A DNA stretch of 64,000 bases from Deinococcus actinosclerus. GTDB taxonomy: Bacteria > Deinococcota > Deinococci > Deinococcales > Deinococcaceae. The stretch is taken from assembly GCF_001507665.1 (NCBI RefSeq), contig NZ_CP013910.1, positions 189,501-253,500 on the forward strand, given 5' to 3'. Made by a program: the position numbers and the translations under genes. The notes under the pieces are model-generated. The model was not told where the DNA came from, did not search any database, and worked only from the letters and a program-made list of their open reading frames with translations. This document shows positions 53,276 through 62,629 of the stretch, in pieces; within the stretch, counting starts at the first letter, position 1; each line of letters begins with the position of its first letter.

Positions 53276-53725
53276 ATGTCATTCGTCACTGGACTGGATC
53301 ACGTGCAGATCGAGGCTCCGGCGGGGTGTGAGGCGCAGGCCCGCGCGTTCTTCGGGACGTTCCTGGGGCTGCCGGAACGCGTGAAACCTGAAGCCCTGCG
53401 GCGCAATGGTGGCGTATGGTTCGGCCTGCCGGACGGCTGGCAGCAGCCCGTGGGCGTCACGCCGGAGGTCGTGCCGCGCGGGAAGGGTCACCCTGGCCTG
53501 CGCTGCGCCGATCTGGCGGCGTTCACCGCGCACGGCGTTCGTCACGGCGTGCCGTACCGCGCCGATCGGGAGGCCGGGGTGGCCCGCGTGTTCCTGACCG
53601 ATCCGTTCGGGAAGCGGCTGGAGGTCGTGCCGCGCGGCCATCCGGGCGTGCGCCGAGCGGCGGGCGGGTCAAGGAATCGTGAATTCACGCGCCTGACGGG
53701 GCCTTCCGGGCGGATGGTACGTTGA
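53276..53725 (+). CDS. VOC-family (glyoxalase/dioxygenase fold) protein
   Basis: 149-residue vicinal-oxygen-chelate protein, single module pair: [29 protein letters not shown] at the N-terminus and [22 protein letters not shown]...[17 protein letters not shown] at the C-terminus. Likely metal ligands are His in DHVQI, His in GHPGLR and Glu in LEVVPRG. Substrate unknown. TACGCT (53264-53269) lies six bases before ATG 53276. Stand-alone behind paaZ; the Arg-rich end after residue ~125 is unusual. Confidence 0.82.
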   Translation: MSFVTGLDHVQIEAPAGCEAQARAFFGTFLGLPERVKPEALRRNGGVWFGLPDGWQQPVGVTPEVVPRGKGHPGLRCADLAAFTAHGVRHGVPYRADREAGVARVFLTDPFGKRLEVVPRGHPGVRRAAGGSRNREFTRLTGPSGRMVR

Positions 53726-53743
53726 CCTCATCCGGCAACAACT

Positions 53744-53784
53744 CCCGCCCGTTCCGCGTGTGCGTCGTGACACGCCCGGGCGGG
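53744..53784. terminator. hairpin after the VOC gene
   Basis: CCCGCCCG (53744-53751) and GCGTGT (53756-53761) pair with ACACGC (53770-53775) and CGGGCGGG (53777-53784), a two-step stem 20 bases past the stop. Confidence 0.6.
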
Positions 53785-53850
53785 GTGAGCGGGCGTGGAG
53801 GCGCCGGGCACGTCACGGACGGACCGTGAACGCCCCACTGGGAGGACTGC

Positions 53851-56211
53851 ATGGACTTCACCGAACTTCTGCACGCTTTTTTCGATGAGCAGGCGGCCAC
53901 CCAGCTGGGGCAGGCCGCCGGGCTGGACGCCCCGGCGGCGCGCCGCGCCCTGGACGCGGCGCTGCCCCTGGAACTCGAGGCGCTGGCCGCGCAGGCGGAC
54001 ACCCCGGCCGGCGGGCACATCGCCGAGGCGATCGCCAGCCTACCGCTGTTCGAGAGCGTCCCGGCCGCGCTGAACGAACCGGACGGCGCGTCGAACCTCC
54101 AGCAGGCCGGTGAGCTGCTGCTGCCCGCGCTGCTGGGCGATCAGGCCGGGACGCTGGCCGGGCAGGTGGCGGGCCGCGCCGGCATCCCGCAGGAGAGCGC
54201 GGCGCGCCTCACGCAGATGACGCTGCCGCTGCTGCTCAGCCTGCTGGGCCGGTTCGGGGTGAACGCCGGCAATGTCGGCGCGCGCCTGGGCGAGGTGCGG
54301 GGCGGCCTGGCGCAGCCCGGCGCGGCCCACGTGGAGCCGGCCGGCCTGACGGCGGGCGCGCCCCACGTGACGGCGACGACCCCGGGAATGGCGGCAGTCG
54401 GCGCCGCCGGACTGGCGGCCCTGAGCGGCCCCGCCCTGCTGGACTGGCTGCGCGCCCAGTTCAGTGGCAGGACTGCCGAGCGGATCGGGGTGGCCGCCGG
54501 GTTCAGTGGCGGCGCGGCGGGCCGGGCGACGCAGGCGGCCCTGCCGGTGCTGCTCGGCGCCCTGGTGCAGCGCGCCGGTTCGGAGGCGGGCGCGCGGGAT
54601 CTGCTCGACCGCAGCGCCGCTGCCATGGATCTGGTCGGGGCGGACGGCACGCTGAAGACCGGGCTGCTGGGTGACCCGGCCGAGACGGCCCGCGTCGAGG
54701 GGCAGGGCCGCACGCTGATCGGCACGCTGTTCCCGGACATGGGCATGGTCACGGGTCGCCTGGGGTCCGCGCTGGGCGGCAGTGGCGCCAGCGCCGGGCG
54801 CCTGCTAGCGCTGATGGGCCCCCTGCTGCTGGCCCTGCTGGGCGCCCGCGCCCGCGCGGGACAGCTTGACGCCGCTGGGGTCCGGGGCCTGCTGGCCGGC
54901 CTGGAAGGTCACCTGCCGGGCCTGCTCCCGGCGGGCATGACGGGGCTGGGCGCGCTGCTGGGCGCCGGAGCGCTGAGTACCGGAGCGCTGAGTACCGGAG
55001 CACCGGGCGCCGCGACCATCCCCGTCACCCCGGCGCCCGCAGCGGCCCGCGTGCCGCCGGGGGCGGCGCCCGTCACGACCTCCCCGCTCACGACGCCCCC
55101 GCCCCCGGCGGCTCCGGCCTCGACCCCGCCCGAGCGGCGCCGGGGCTTCCCGTGGTGGCTGCTGGCGCTGCTGCTCCTGCTGGGCCTGGGGGGCTGCTGG
55201 CTGGTCAACCAGAACCGCGCGGCGACCCCGGCGGCCACTAGCGCGCAGGCGGCGAGTCTGGTGGTGACGAATCCCACGTCCGGCGCGGACCTGCCCGCCG
55301 AGGGGTTCACCATGAGCGGCACCGGCCCGGCGAACACCGAGCTGACCATCTCGGATCAGGGGCAGGAGGTCGGGAAGGCCACCGTCGGCGCGGACGGCAA
55401 CTGGTCGGCGGACCTGCCCGCCCCCACCCCCGGCGAGCACACCTACAGCGTGGACGGCGGCGGCGCGCGCAGCGAGCTGAAGGTGAACGTCACCGACGCC
55501 AGCGGCACGCAGACCGGCAGCGCCGATGCGGGCAGCTCCGACGCGACGGGCACCGACACGAACGGTGCCGACACCGCCAGCACCGACCCTGCCAGCACTG
55601 ATACCGCCAGCACCGACACCGCCAGTGCGGGGACGGACAGCGCGGACACCGCCGGGACGGGCGCCACCTTCACGATCAGCGAACCCGCGGCGAACGCCAC
55701 GCTGCCCGCCGGGACGTTCACGCTGCGCGGCACCGGCGCGGCCGGGCAGGCAGTGGAGCTGTTCGAGGACGGCACCAGCCTCGGCACCCTCACCATCAGC
55801 GAGGACGGCGCCTGGAGCTTCGACGTGCCCAGCCCGGCCGCCGGGGCGCACACATACACGGTGCGCGGCCCGAACGGCACGGACCTCGGGTCGGTCGCGG
55901 CGACCGTCAGTGCGCCCGCAGCCGACGCCAGCGCCGCCGCCTGCGACAGGGACTACACCCTGAGCATCACCGACGGGCAGACCGTGAACGAACCCTTCCG
56001 CTTCGGCGGGGTCGGCCAGGGCGAGGGGTACAGCGTGACCGTCAAGCGCGGCGCGCGCACCATCGGCACGAAGGACGTCCCGCTGGACGCCACCTGCGGC
56101 TGGAGCTACCAGAGCCGCCCCGGCGCCGGCCGGATCACCTACGAGGTCCGCCCGCTGGGTGACGCGGCCGCCGCGCCCCTGAGCACCGTGAACCTCACCG
56201 TCGGCCGGTAA
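53851..56211 (+). CDS. DUF937 double-domain membrane protein with Ig-like C-terminal domains
   Basis: 786-residue protein, function unknown. Residues ~1-155 and ~205-385 are two DUF937-type helical domains ([61 protein letters not shown]). A Pro/Thr linker leads to one membrane helix at ~434-455 ([19 protein letters not shown]). Outside are two bacterial Ig-like domains ([53 protein letters not shown]) separated by a Ser/Thr/Asp-rich repeat (~565-605), and a last beta domain. ATG 53851 follows GGGAGGACTGC. Topology suggests cytoplasmic DUF937 and exposed Ig-like parts. Confidence 0.8.
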   Translation: MDFTELLHAFFDEQAATQLGQAAGLDAPAARRALDAALPLELEALAAQADTPAGGHIAEAIASLPLFESVPAALNEPDGASNLQQAGELLLPALLGDQAGTLAGQVAGRAGIPQESAARLTQMTLPLLLSLLGRFGVNAGNVGARLGEVRGGLAQPGAAHVEPAGLTAGAPHVTATTPGMAAVGAAGLAALSGPALLDWLRAQFSGRTAERIGVAAGFSGGAAGRATQAALPVLLGALVQRAGSEAGARDLLDRSAAAMDLVGADGTLKTGLLGDPAETARVEGQGRTLIGTLFPDMGMVTGRLGSALGGSGASAGRLLALMGPLLLALLGARARAGQLDAAGVRGLLAGLEGHLPGLLPAGMTGLGALLGAGALSTGALSTGAPGAATIPVTPAPAAARVPPGAAPVTTSPLTTPPPPAAPASTPPERRRGFPWWLLALLLLLGLGGCWLVNQNRAATPAATSAQAASLVVTNPTSGADLPAEGFTMSGTGPANTELTISDQGQEVGKATVGADGNWSADLPAPTPGEHTYSVDGGGARSELKVNVTDASGTQTGSADAGSSDATGTDTNGADTASTDPASTDTASTDTASAGTDSADTAGTGATFTISEPAANATLPAGTFTLRGTGAAGQAVELFEDGTSLGTLTISEDGAWSFDVPSPAAGAHTYTVRGPNGTDLGSVAATVSAPAADASAAACDRDYTLSITDGQTVNEPFRFGGVGQGEGYSVTVKRGARTIGTKDVPLDATCGWSYQSRPGAGRITYEVRPLGDAAAAPLSTVNLTVGR

Positions 56212-56226
56212 GGAACAGCCTTCACG

Positions 56227-56307
56227 GCCCGCGCCTCCACCCGGAGGCCGCGGGCCCGGTCCTGTGTGGGGCCGCCAAGGCAACACCCCCGCGCGGGGCG
56301 GGGGTGT
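56227..56307. terminator. paired hairpins between DUF937 gene and rpmF
   Basis: One stem runs at about 56233-56258 (GGCCCGCG with CGCGGGCC type pairing); ACACCCCCGC (56283-56292) pairs with GCGGGGGTGT (56298-56307). They lie between convergent genes. Confidence 0.65.
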
Positions 56308-56325
56308 CGTCCGTGCGGGCGGGGA

Positions 56326-56508
<183 letters not shown>

Positions 56509-56588
56509 GTCTGTTCTCCTGGGCCACACGGCGTTTCTCGCCGGGGCGCGATTCTCGCCGGGGGAACCCAGCCGAGACAACAGCGGGG

Positions 56589-56597
56589 AGTATACCA
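56589..56597 (-). promoter_or_regulatory. extended -10 promoter of rpmF
   Basis: Minus-strand TGGTATACT, an extended -10 element, in the only AT-rich patch upstream of rpmF; no clear -35. Confidence 0.55.
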
Positions 56598-56722
56598 CAG
56601 CCTCGCCGATCCGGGACAGTGAGCCGCGCCTCGCTGTTCATGAAGGTGCGTGGCCCCTCCAGCCGGGCTCCATCTGGGGTGCGTGAAGCCGCGCCGCCGG
56701 GGGGCGTCTTACAGTGGGAGGC

Positions 56723-57385
56723 GTGCATGAACTGGAGTGGGCGCCCATCACGCTGGAGACCGGCCTGCGTGTGCTCGACCTGATCGGCGTGCTGGCCTTC
56801 GCGATGTCCGGCGCGCTGCTGGGCGTGCGCAAACGCTTCGACCTGTTCGGCGTGCTCGTGCTGGGCTGCGTGACCGCCGTGGGCGGCGGCGCGATCCGCG
56901 ACACACTGACCGGGCAGACCCCGCCGCTGTTCCTGCGGGACGAGACGTACCTGTACGCCGCGCTGCTGGGCTCCGGGCTGGCATTCGCGTTCGGCACGCG
57001 CCTGGCCCGCTTCGAGCGGACCCTGAGCATCTTCGACACGGCGGGCCTGGGCCTGTTCGCGGCGTCCGGCGCGCTCGGCGCGCTGAACTTCGGGCTGGGC
57101 CCGCTGGGCGTGGTGTTCGCCGGGATGCTGTCCGGCGTGGGGGGCGGCGTGATCCGCGACCTGATCGCCAACGAGGTCCCGGAGATCATGTACCGCAGCG
57201 AGCAGCTGTACGCCACCGCCGCCGCCGCCGGGGCGCTGACCGTGTGGCTGCTGTACCCCCACGTCACGCCGTTCCAGGCGCAGTTCAGCGGCGCGGTGGT
57301 CGTGTGGGGGCTACGCTGGATCTCCCGGCGCGGCTGGGTGCGCCTCCCGGTCCGCCGCCTCCCCGAGGACACCCCGCAGGGCTGA
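56723..57385 (+). CDS. UPF0126/TRIC-like membrane protein
   Basis: 220-residue integral membrane protein with two related UPF0126 halves (about 12-90 and 98-175), each containing three hydrophobic segments and the GGG-IRD motif (VTAVGGGAIRDTLTG; GVGGGVIRDLIANEVP). Prokaryotic members resemble TRIC trimeric cation channels and some glycine transporters. GTG 56723 is inferred from TACAGT (56710-56715) seven bases upstream; GGGAGG in the same gap could instead act as a ribosome site. An in-frame GTG at 56714 overlaps the -10 and is less likely. Confidence 0.85.
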   Translation: MHELEWAPITLETGLRVLDLIGVLAFAMSGALLGVRKRFDLFGVLVLGCVTAVGGGAIRDTLTGQTPPLFLRDETYLYAALLGSGLAFAFGTRLARFERTLSIFDTAGLGLFAASGALGALNFGLGPLGVVFAGMLSGVGGGVIRDLIANEVPEIMYRSEQLYATAAAAGALTVWLLYPHVTPFQAQFSGAVVVWGLRWISRRGWVRLPVRRLPEDTPQG

Positions 57386-57461
57386 GCCCCGACGTGAGCT
57401 GCCAGGGAACGGTCAGCGATCCCACCCCCGCGCGGCCCGCACGGCTGGTACAACGGCAGGC

Positions 57462-58829
57462 ATGATCCATGACGCCCGCGTGCAGCCCCTGCGGCCCGGC
57501 ACGCCCCGCCGGGAGGGCTTCGTGCTGCTGTGGGTGCAGGCCAGCGTCCGCACCCGCGACAACCACGCCCTGGAATACGCCGTGCGCGAGGCCAACCGCC
57601 TGAACCTGCCGCTCGTCGCCGCGTTCGGCCTGACGCCCGGTTACCCCGAGGCGAACGCCCGCCACTACGCCTACCTGCTGGAGGGCCTGCGGGACCTGCG
57701 CGCCAACCTCGCCGCGCGGGACGTGCCGCTGCGCGTGACCCTGGGCAGCCCGCCCGAGGTGGCCCTGGATGCGGCGGGGGAGGGCGCAGCGCTCGTCGTG
57801 ACCGACGTGGGCTACACCCGCCTGCAGCGCGAGTGGCGCGAGTGGCTGGCCGACCGGCTGGACGTGCCGCTGGTGCAGGTGGAATCCGAGGCGGTCATTC
57901 CCGTGGGGGTGGTCAGCGGCAAGCAGGAGTACGCGGCGCGCACCATCCGCCCGAAGATCCACCGGCTGTGGCACGACTACCTCGTCCCGCTCGACGCCCA
58001 CGACCTGAAACGCCGCGCGCGCGACTGGGACGGCGGCGTGGACGTCACCGACCCCGCCCGCCTCTTGAAGACCCTTCCCATCGATCACAGCGTCCCGCCC
58101 GGCGAGGAGGAAGGCGGCGAGACCGCCGCGCACGACCTGCTGGAAGACTTCATCACCCGCAAGCTCGACGGGTACGACACTCGCCGGAACGACCCCACCG
58201 TGGACGGCAGCAGCCGCCTCAGCGCGCACCTGCACTACGGGCACCTCTCCCCGCTGACCGCCGCGCTCGCCGCGCGCGAACATCCCGGCCCCGACACCGA
58301 CGCCTTCCTGGAAGAACTCATCGTGCGGCGCGAACTCAGCTTCAACTACTCCACCTACAACCCCGACTACGACCGCTACGCGGGCCTCCCTGCCTGGGCG
58401 CGCGCCACGCTGGACGAACACGCCGGGGACCGCCGCGACCACACCTACACCCGCGCCGAACTGGACGGGGCGCAGACGCACGACCCGTACTGGAACGCCG
58501 CGCAGCGCCAGATGACCCGCACCGGCCGCATGCACAACTACATGCGCATGTACTGGGGCAAGAAAGTCCTCGAATGGACCCCCACCCCCCAGCAGGCCTT
58601 CGATACGCTGCTGTGGCTGAACAACCGCCACGAACAGGACGGCCGCGACCCGAACTCCTGGGTGGGCGTCGGCTGGGTGTTCGGCCTGCACGACCGCCCC
58701 TGGACCCGCCGCCCCATCTTCGGCACGGTGCGCTACATGAACGCCGGCGGCCTGAAACGCAAATTCGACATCGACAAGTACGCCCGGCAGTGGGCGGAAA
58801 AGGGGAGCCCGGCGCCCCGCAGCCGCTAG
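57462..58829 (+). CDS. phr: class II CPD photolyase
   Basis: Light-driven repair of cyclobutane pyrimidine dimers with FADH-. The 455-residue protein has the antenna-like Rossmann N-domain (VLLWVQASVRTRDNHALEYAVREAN) and the class-II-specific FAD domain: SRLSAHLHYGHLSPL, EELIVRRELSFNYSTYNPDYD, the signature RMHNYMRMYWGKKVLEW and NNRHEQDGRDPNSWVGVGWVFGLHDRPW. D. radiodurans R1 is known to lack photolyase, so this marks another species. It starts a run of genes with an MBL-fold protein and a kinase-like gene. Confidence 0.92.
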   Translation: MIHDARVQPLRPGTPRREGFVLLWVQASVRTRDNHALEYAVREANRLNLPLVAAFGLTPGYPEANARHYAYLLEGLRDLRANLAARDVPLRVTLGSPPEVALDAAGEGAALVVTDVGYTRLQREWREWLADRLDVPLVQVESEAVIPVGVVSGKQEYAARTIRPKIHRLWHDYLVPLDAHDLKRRARDWDGGVDVTDPARLLKTLPIDHSVPPGEEEGGETAAHDLLEDFITRKLDGYDTRRNDPTVDGSSRLSAHLHYGHLSPLTAALAAREHPGPDTDAFLEELIVRRELSFNYSTYNPDYDRYAGLPAWARATLDEHAGDRRDHTYTRAELDGAQTHDPYWNAAQRQMTRTGRMHNYMRMYWGKKVLEWTPTPQQAFDTLLWLNNRHEQDGRDPNSWVGVGWVFGLHDRPWTRRPIFGTVRYMNAGGLKRKFDIDKYARQWAEKGSPAPRSR

Positions 58830-58832
58830 AGT
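58827..58832 (+). promoter_or_regulatory. leaderless -10 for the MBL-fold gene, overlapping the photolyase stop
   Basis: TAGAGT includes the photolyase stop TAG and lies six bases before ATG 58839. Confidence 0.5.
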
Positions 58833-58838
58833 CCGCTC

Positions 58839-59855
58839 ATGACCGACGTGGCCTCCCTTCCCGCGCTGCACGTGACGAGTGGCGGCACGCGCGTGTACAC
58901 GCTGCCGGTGCGGGCCTTCCCGAACTTCCGCGCGAACGTGTACCTGCTCGTGCGCGGTGATGCGCACGCCCCGGCGTATGCGGCCCTGGTGGATACGGGC
59001 GGGGCTGGACCGGACAGCCTGGGTGACCTCCAGGCGGGCCTTGCGGCGGTGCGGGATGGGTACGGCGAGGCGGTGAGCCTGGAGACCCTGAGCCGGATCG
59101 TGATCACGCACCCGCACCCGGATCACCTGGGCGGCCTGAGCGCCCTGCGGGAGCACACGGAGGCGCCCGTGGCAGCGTTCTACAGCGCCGTGCCGTTCAT
59201 CGAGCAGCCCGGCTGGGTCCGCGCGGCTTGGCTGACCCCGCCCGATGCGCAGGCCGTGTGGCTGGGGCTGCCGCCCGGCAGCGAGCTGGACGGCCGCATC
59301 CGCCGCCGGGGCTCGAATCTGACCGTGCCGCGTGCCCTTCCGGTCGCCACGCCCCTGCGCGACGGGGACGTGCTGGACGACCTGCTGCACGTCATCCACA
59401 CGCCGGGGCACGAGGGGAACCAGATCTGCCTGCGCATAGACGACGTGCTCCTCAGTGCCGATCACCTGCTGCCGCTGAACTCGCCGCCGCTGATGCCCGC
59501 GCGGTTCCTGCCCGGCAGCGGCGTGGCGGCCTTCCTGGCATCGCTGGACCGCGTGGAGGCGCTGGACGGTGTGACCCTCGCCCTGGGCGGACACGACGGC
59601 CCCATGCGTGACCCCCGCGCCCGCATCCACGCGCTGCGGACCCGCACGCACGAGAAACTGGACGGTCTACTGGCCGCCTGCACGCAGCCCATGACGGTCC
59701 ACGACCTGCTCCTCGCGCTGCATCCGCGCCTGCGGCCCATCCAGGCGGTGCTGCTGCTCGACCAGACGGCCGCCCTCGCGGAGTATCTGGCCGGGACGGG
59801 TGACCTGAGCGAAAACGTCCGCGAGGACGGCGCGGGGCTGTTCACCCGCGCGTGA
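58839..59855 (+). CDS. metallo-beta-lactamase-fold hydrolase
   Basis: 338-residue zinc hydrolase of the MBL superfamily, probably acting on a thioester or similar small substrate (LACTB2/glyoxalase-II-like with a C-terminal helical BLACT-type domain). Zinc motifs are THPHPDHLGG, HTPGHEGNQ, SADHLLPL and GGHDGPM. The C-terminal part (RIHALRTRTHEKLDGLLAACTQPMTVHDLLLAL) is the winged-helix-like domain of that subgroup. Its stop overlaps the next gene's GTG (GTGA). Confidence 0.88.
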   Translation: MTDVASLPALHVTSGGTRVYTLPVRAFPNFRANVYLLVRGDAHAPAYAALVDTGGAGPDSLGDLQAGLAAVRDGYGEAVSLETLSRIVITHPHPDHLGGLSALREHTEAPVAAFYSAVPFIEQPGWVRAAWLTPPDAQAVWLGLPPGSELDGRIRRRGSNLTVPRALPVATPLRDGDVLDDLLHVIHTPGHEGNQICLRIDDVLLSADHLLPLNSPPLMPARFLPGSGVAAFLASLDRVEALDGVTLALGGHDGPMRDPRARIHALRTRTHEKLDGLLAACTQPMTVHDLLLALHPRLRPIQAVLLLDQTAALAEYLAGTGDLSENVREDGAGLFTRA

Positions 59856-60609
59856 CCCCGCCCCCTGCCCTGCTGCTGGACTGGGGTCTGCGCGACCCGC
59901 AACTCCTGGGGGGCCGCCTGAACCGGCACTGGCAGGTCCGTGCCGGAACGGAGGCCGCCGCGCTGCGCCGCTGGCATGATCCGCACGCCGCGCCGTACGA
60001 ACTGGACCTGCTAACCCGCCTGACCGGCTGCGGGCTGAATCTGCCCTGGCTGATGCGCGGCCCCACTGAACTGGAGGGAGCGGTGTGGACGCTGCACGCC
60101 TGGGTGCCCGGCGACCCCGCCCCCGCGAGGACGCCCGCGCGCGGGGCCGCTGGCTGGCGGACCTGCACGGGCGCTGGGCTTCACTCCCTCTCCCCGAACC
60201 CCGCCCCGGCTTCCCGGACGAACTGGTGGTCCTGCACGACCCGTCCAGTGACGCGCTGCTGGACGCCCACGAGGCCGCGCAGCCGGGCTGGGTGGGCCTG
60301 CTCCGCGCGCACCTGCATGCGGCCCGCGCCGCCACCGCGCACGTTCAGGTGCGGCCCCGACACCTGATCCACGGGGACCTCACACCCTGGAACCTGCGCG
60401 TGCAGGGGAACCGCTGGACGGGGCTGCTCGACCTGGAATTCACGCGGCCCGCCGATCCGCTGGCGGACTTTGCGCTGGCGTGGCGCGGCACGCACGACGA
60501 CGTCATTCACGGGTACGCCGACGTGCGCCCCCAGAGCGACGAGGACCGCGCGCTGATCCCGGCGCTGTGGTGGGGGCACCTCCTGGGCGGCGCGCTGCGC
60601 GACCTGTGA
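59852..60609 (+). pseudogene. APH-fold kinase gene with a frameshift
   Basis: The N-terminal part reads from GTG 59852 (overlapping the MBL stop) to about 60120. The catalytic part (RARGRWLADLHGRW..., LIHGDLTPWNLRVQGN, LLDLEFTRPADPLADFAL) continues in the frame one base back, ending at 60609. The shift falls at the five-C run 60120-60124: one extra C would restore a single frame. All catalytic residues (HGDLTPWN, DLEF) are intact after the shift, so a sequencing error, recent mutation or -1 slippage are the options. Confidence 0.75.
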
Positions 60610-60719
60610 GCCGGGACGCGGGATGACGGCTGGACGGCGCGGATGCTCGCGCGCCGCTCCCCGCTGATGGGCGCGCTCGGGGCGCTCCGCCCGGCGGACG
60701 TGCGGTACTCTGGAGCGTT

Positions 60720-61385
<666 letters not shown>

Positions 61386-61483
61386 CGCCCACCTGCCGCC
61401 CCCGGACGGGTGTCCCCCGGGGCGTGCCCACCTTGCGTGCAAAACGTTCACGAAGCCTCAGGGTCAGGCCCCGCGCCGCCCGT

Positions 61484-61600
61484 TAGACTGACCAGACCGC
61501 GCCTCTTGAGCCGCCCCCGAGGCGGCTGTGGGGCCAGAGGAATGCCACACATGACCAATACCACCGCACGGGCGGCCCGCGCCGCCACCGGAGCCCGCTG
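61484..61600 (+). promoter_or_regulatory. structured leader of terC
   Basis: A -10 TAGACT (61484-61489) would give a ~105-base leader. It folds into an inner stem AGCCGCC/GGCGGCT (61509-61515/61521-61527) inside an outer stem CCTCT/AGAGG (61502-61506/61536-61540); the outer 3' strand contains the Shine-Dalgarno of the micro-ORF at 61551. terC homologues in other bacteria are often metal- or pH-riboswitch controlled; this leader does not show the yybP-ykoY consensus. Confidence 0.5.
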
Positions 61601-61601
61601 A
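61551..61601 (+). CDS. 16-residue leader micro-ORF upstream of terC
   Basis: ATG 61551 (or 61542, three codons earlier, after AGAGGA) to TGA 61599-61601, overlapping the terC ATG as TGATG. Product MTNTTARAARAATGAR. The overlap and the SD-bearing hairpin before it suggest translational coupling or attenuation, not a functional peptide. Confidence 0.45.
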   Translation: MTNTTARAARAATGAR

Positions 61602-62419
61602 TGTTCGGCCTGGAAATGCCCCCCATCACCCCGGAATTCTGGGCGATCCTGGGCACCCTGATCCTCCTCGAAGGTCTGCTCTCGGCCGACAACGCCCTGG
61701 TGCTGGCCGTCATGGTCCGCCACCTCAAGGGGGACCTGCAACGCAAGGCGCTCGCCTACGGCATCGGCGGGGCGGTCGTGCTGCGCATCATCGGGGTGCT
61801 GCTCGCCAGCTACATCCTGGAGTACTGGTGGCTGCGCGCCTTCGGGGCCGCGTACCTCGCGTACCTCGCCATCTCGCACTTCGTGAAGAACAAGAGCGCC
61901 GAGGACGAGGCCGACGACAAGAGCAAGGGCCGGGGCTTCTGGGCGACCGTCGTGCTGCTGAACCTCACGGACCTCGCGTTCAGCGTGGACTCGATCCTGG
62001 CGGGCGTCGCGCTGATTCCCCGCGGCATGCCGCGCGAGCAGGGCCTGACCATCGTCGTGATCGGCGGGATCATCGGCCTGATCCTCATGCGGATCGCGGC
62101 CACCGTGTTCCTGAAACTCCTGAACAAGTACCCGGCGTTCGACCACGTCGCCTACGCGCTGGTCGGCTGGATCGCCGTGAAACTCGGCCTGGAGACCCTG
62201 GAAGCCGCGCACGAGGTGTTCCCCGCCGTGCCCTACTGGCACATGCCCACCCCGGTCTTCTGGGGCGTCATGGCCGCCATCGGCATCATCGGGTCGTTCC
62301 TGGCGACCCGCCAGCCCGCCATGAGTGACGAGGCCGCCGAGGCGAAGGCCGACGCCGTCGTCCACGAGATCGACGACACGGTCGCCGACGCCAGCGACGG
62401 CCGCATCGACGGCCGCTGA
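61601..62419 (+). CDS. TerC-family integral membrane protein
   Basis: 272-residue polytopic protein with about seven membrane segments, of the TerC/Alx family; relatives export manganese or load metal onto secreted enzymes, or give tellurite resistance. Conserved acidic membrane motifs are LEGLLSADNALVLAVM and LNLTDLAFSVDSILAGVAL, the two inverted halves of the fold. A charged cytoplasmic loop (KNKSAEDEADDKSKGRG) and an acidic C-terminal tail are present. CCGGAG precedes ATG 61601 by seven bases. In Mn-rich Deinococcus a role in manganese balance is plausible but inferred. Confidence 0.88.
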   Translation: MFGLEMPPITPEFWAILGTLILLEGLLSADNALVLAVMVRHLKGDLQRKALAYGIGGAVVLRIIGVLLASYILEYWWLRAFGAAYLAYLAISHFVKNKSAEDEADDKSKGRGFWATVVLLNLTDLAFSVDSILAGVALIPRGMPREQGLTIVVIGGIIGLILMRIAATVFLKLLNKYPAFDHVAYALVGWIAVKLGLETLEAAHEVFPAVPYWHMPTPVFWGVMAAIGIIGSFLATRQPAMSDEAAEAKADAVVHEIDDTVADASDGRIDGR

Positions 62420-62436
62420 AGCCGCCCTTCCCCTGC

Positions 62437-62480
62437 GCGGGCCGCTCCCTTCACCGGGACGCGGCCCGCCTGCTGCTTTG
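62437..62480 (+). terminator. terC terminator
   Basis: GCGGGCCGC (62437-62445) pairs with GCGGCCCGC (62461-62469), followed by CTGCTGCTTT. The rest of the 210-base spacer to the next gene shows only the GGTTC/GAACC dyad (62492-62511) and the -10 TACACT at 62617-62622. Confidence 0.7.
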
Positions 62481-62629
62481 AGGTTGCACCCGGTTCAAGC
62501 GAGTGCGAACCCGCTGAGCTGTGCGCCGTCCAGCACGGATAATCCAGCCTCGTCGGCATTCTGGCGACCACCGCACCTGCCCATATGCCCTGACCTGCCC
62601 CAGTTCGTGTCCGGCGTACACTGACGGGC

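Noticed and set aside
57285..59651. 788-codon open frame on the minus strand
   Set aside because: It crosses the UPF0126, photolyase and MBL genes in antisense and has no recognisable domain or start signal.
61490..61600. yybP-ykoY manganese riboswitch before terC
   Set aside because: The conserved loop sequences of that aptamer were not found; only a generic nested hairpin is present.
62485..62511. tRNA T-arm-like sequence (GGTTCAAG with GGTTC/GAACC dyad)
   Set aside because: No acceptor, D or anticodon arm can be assembled around it and the putative T stem has a mismatch.
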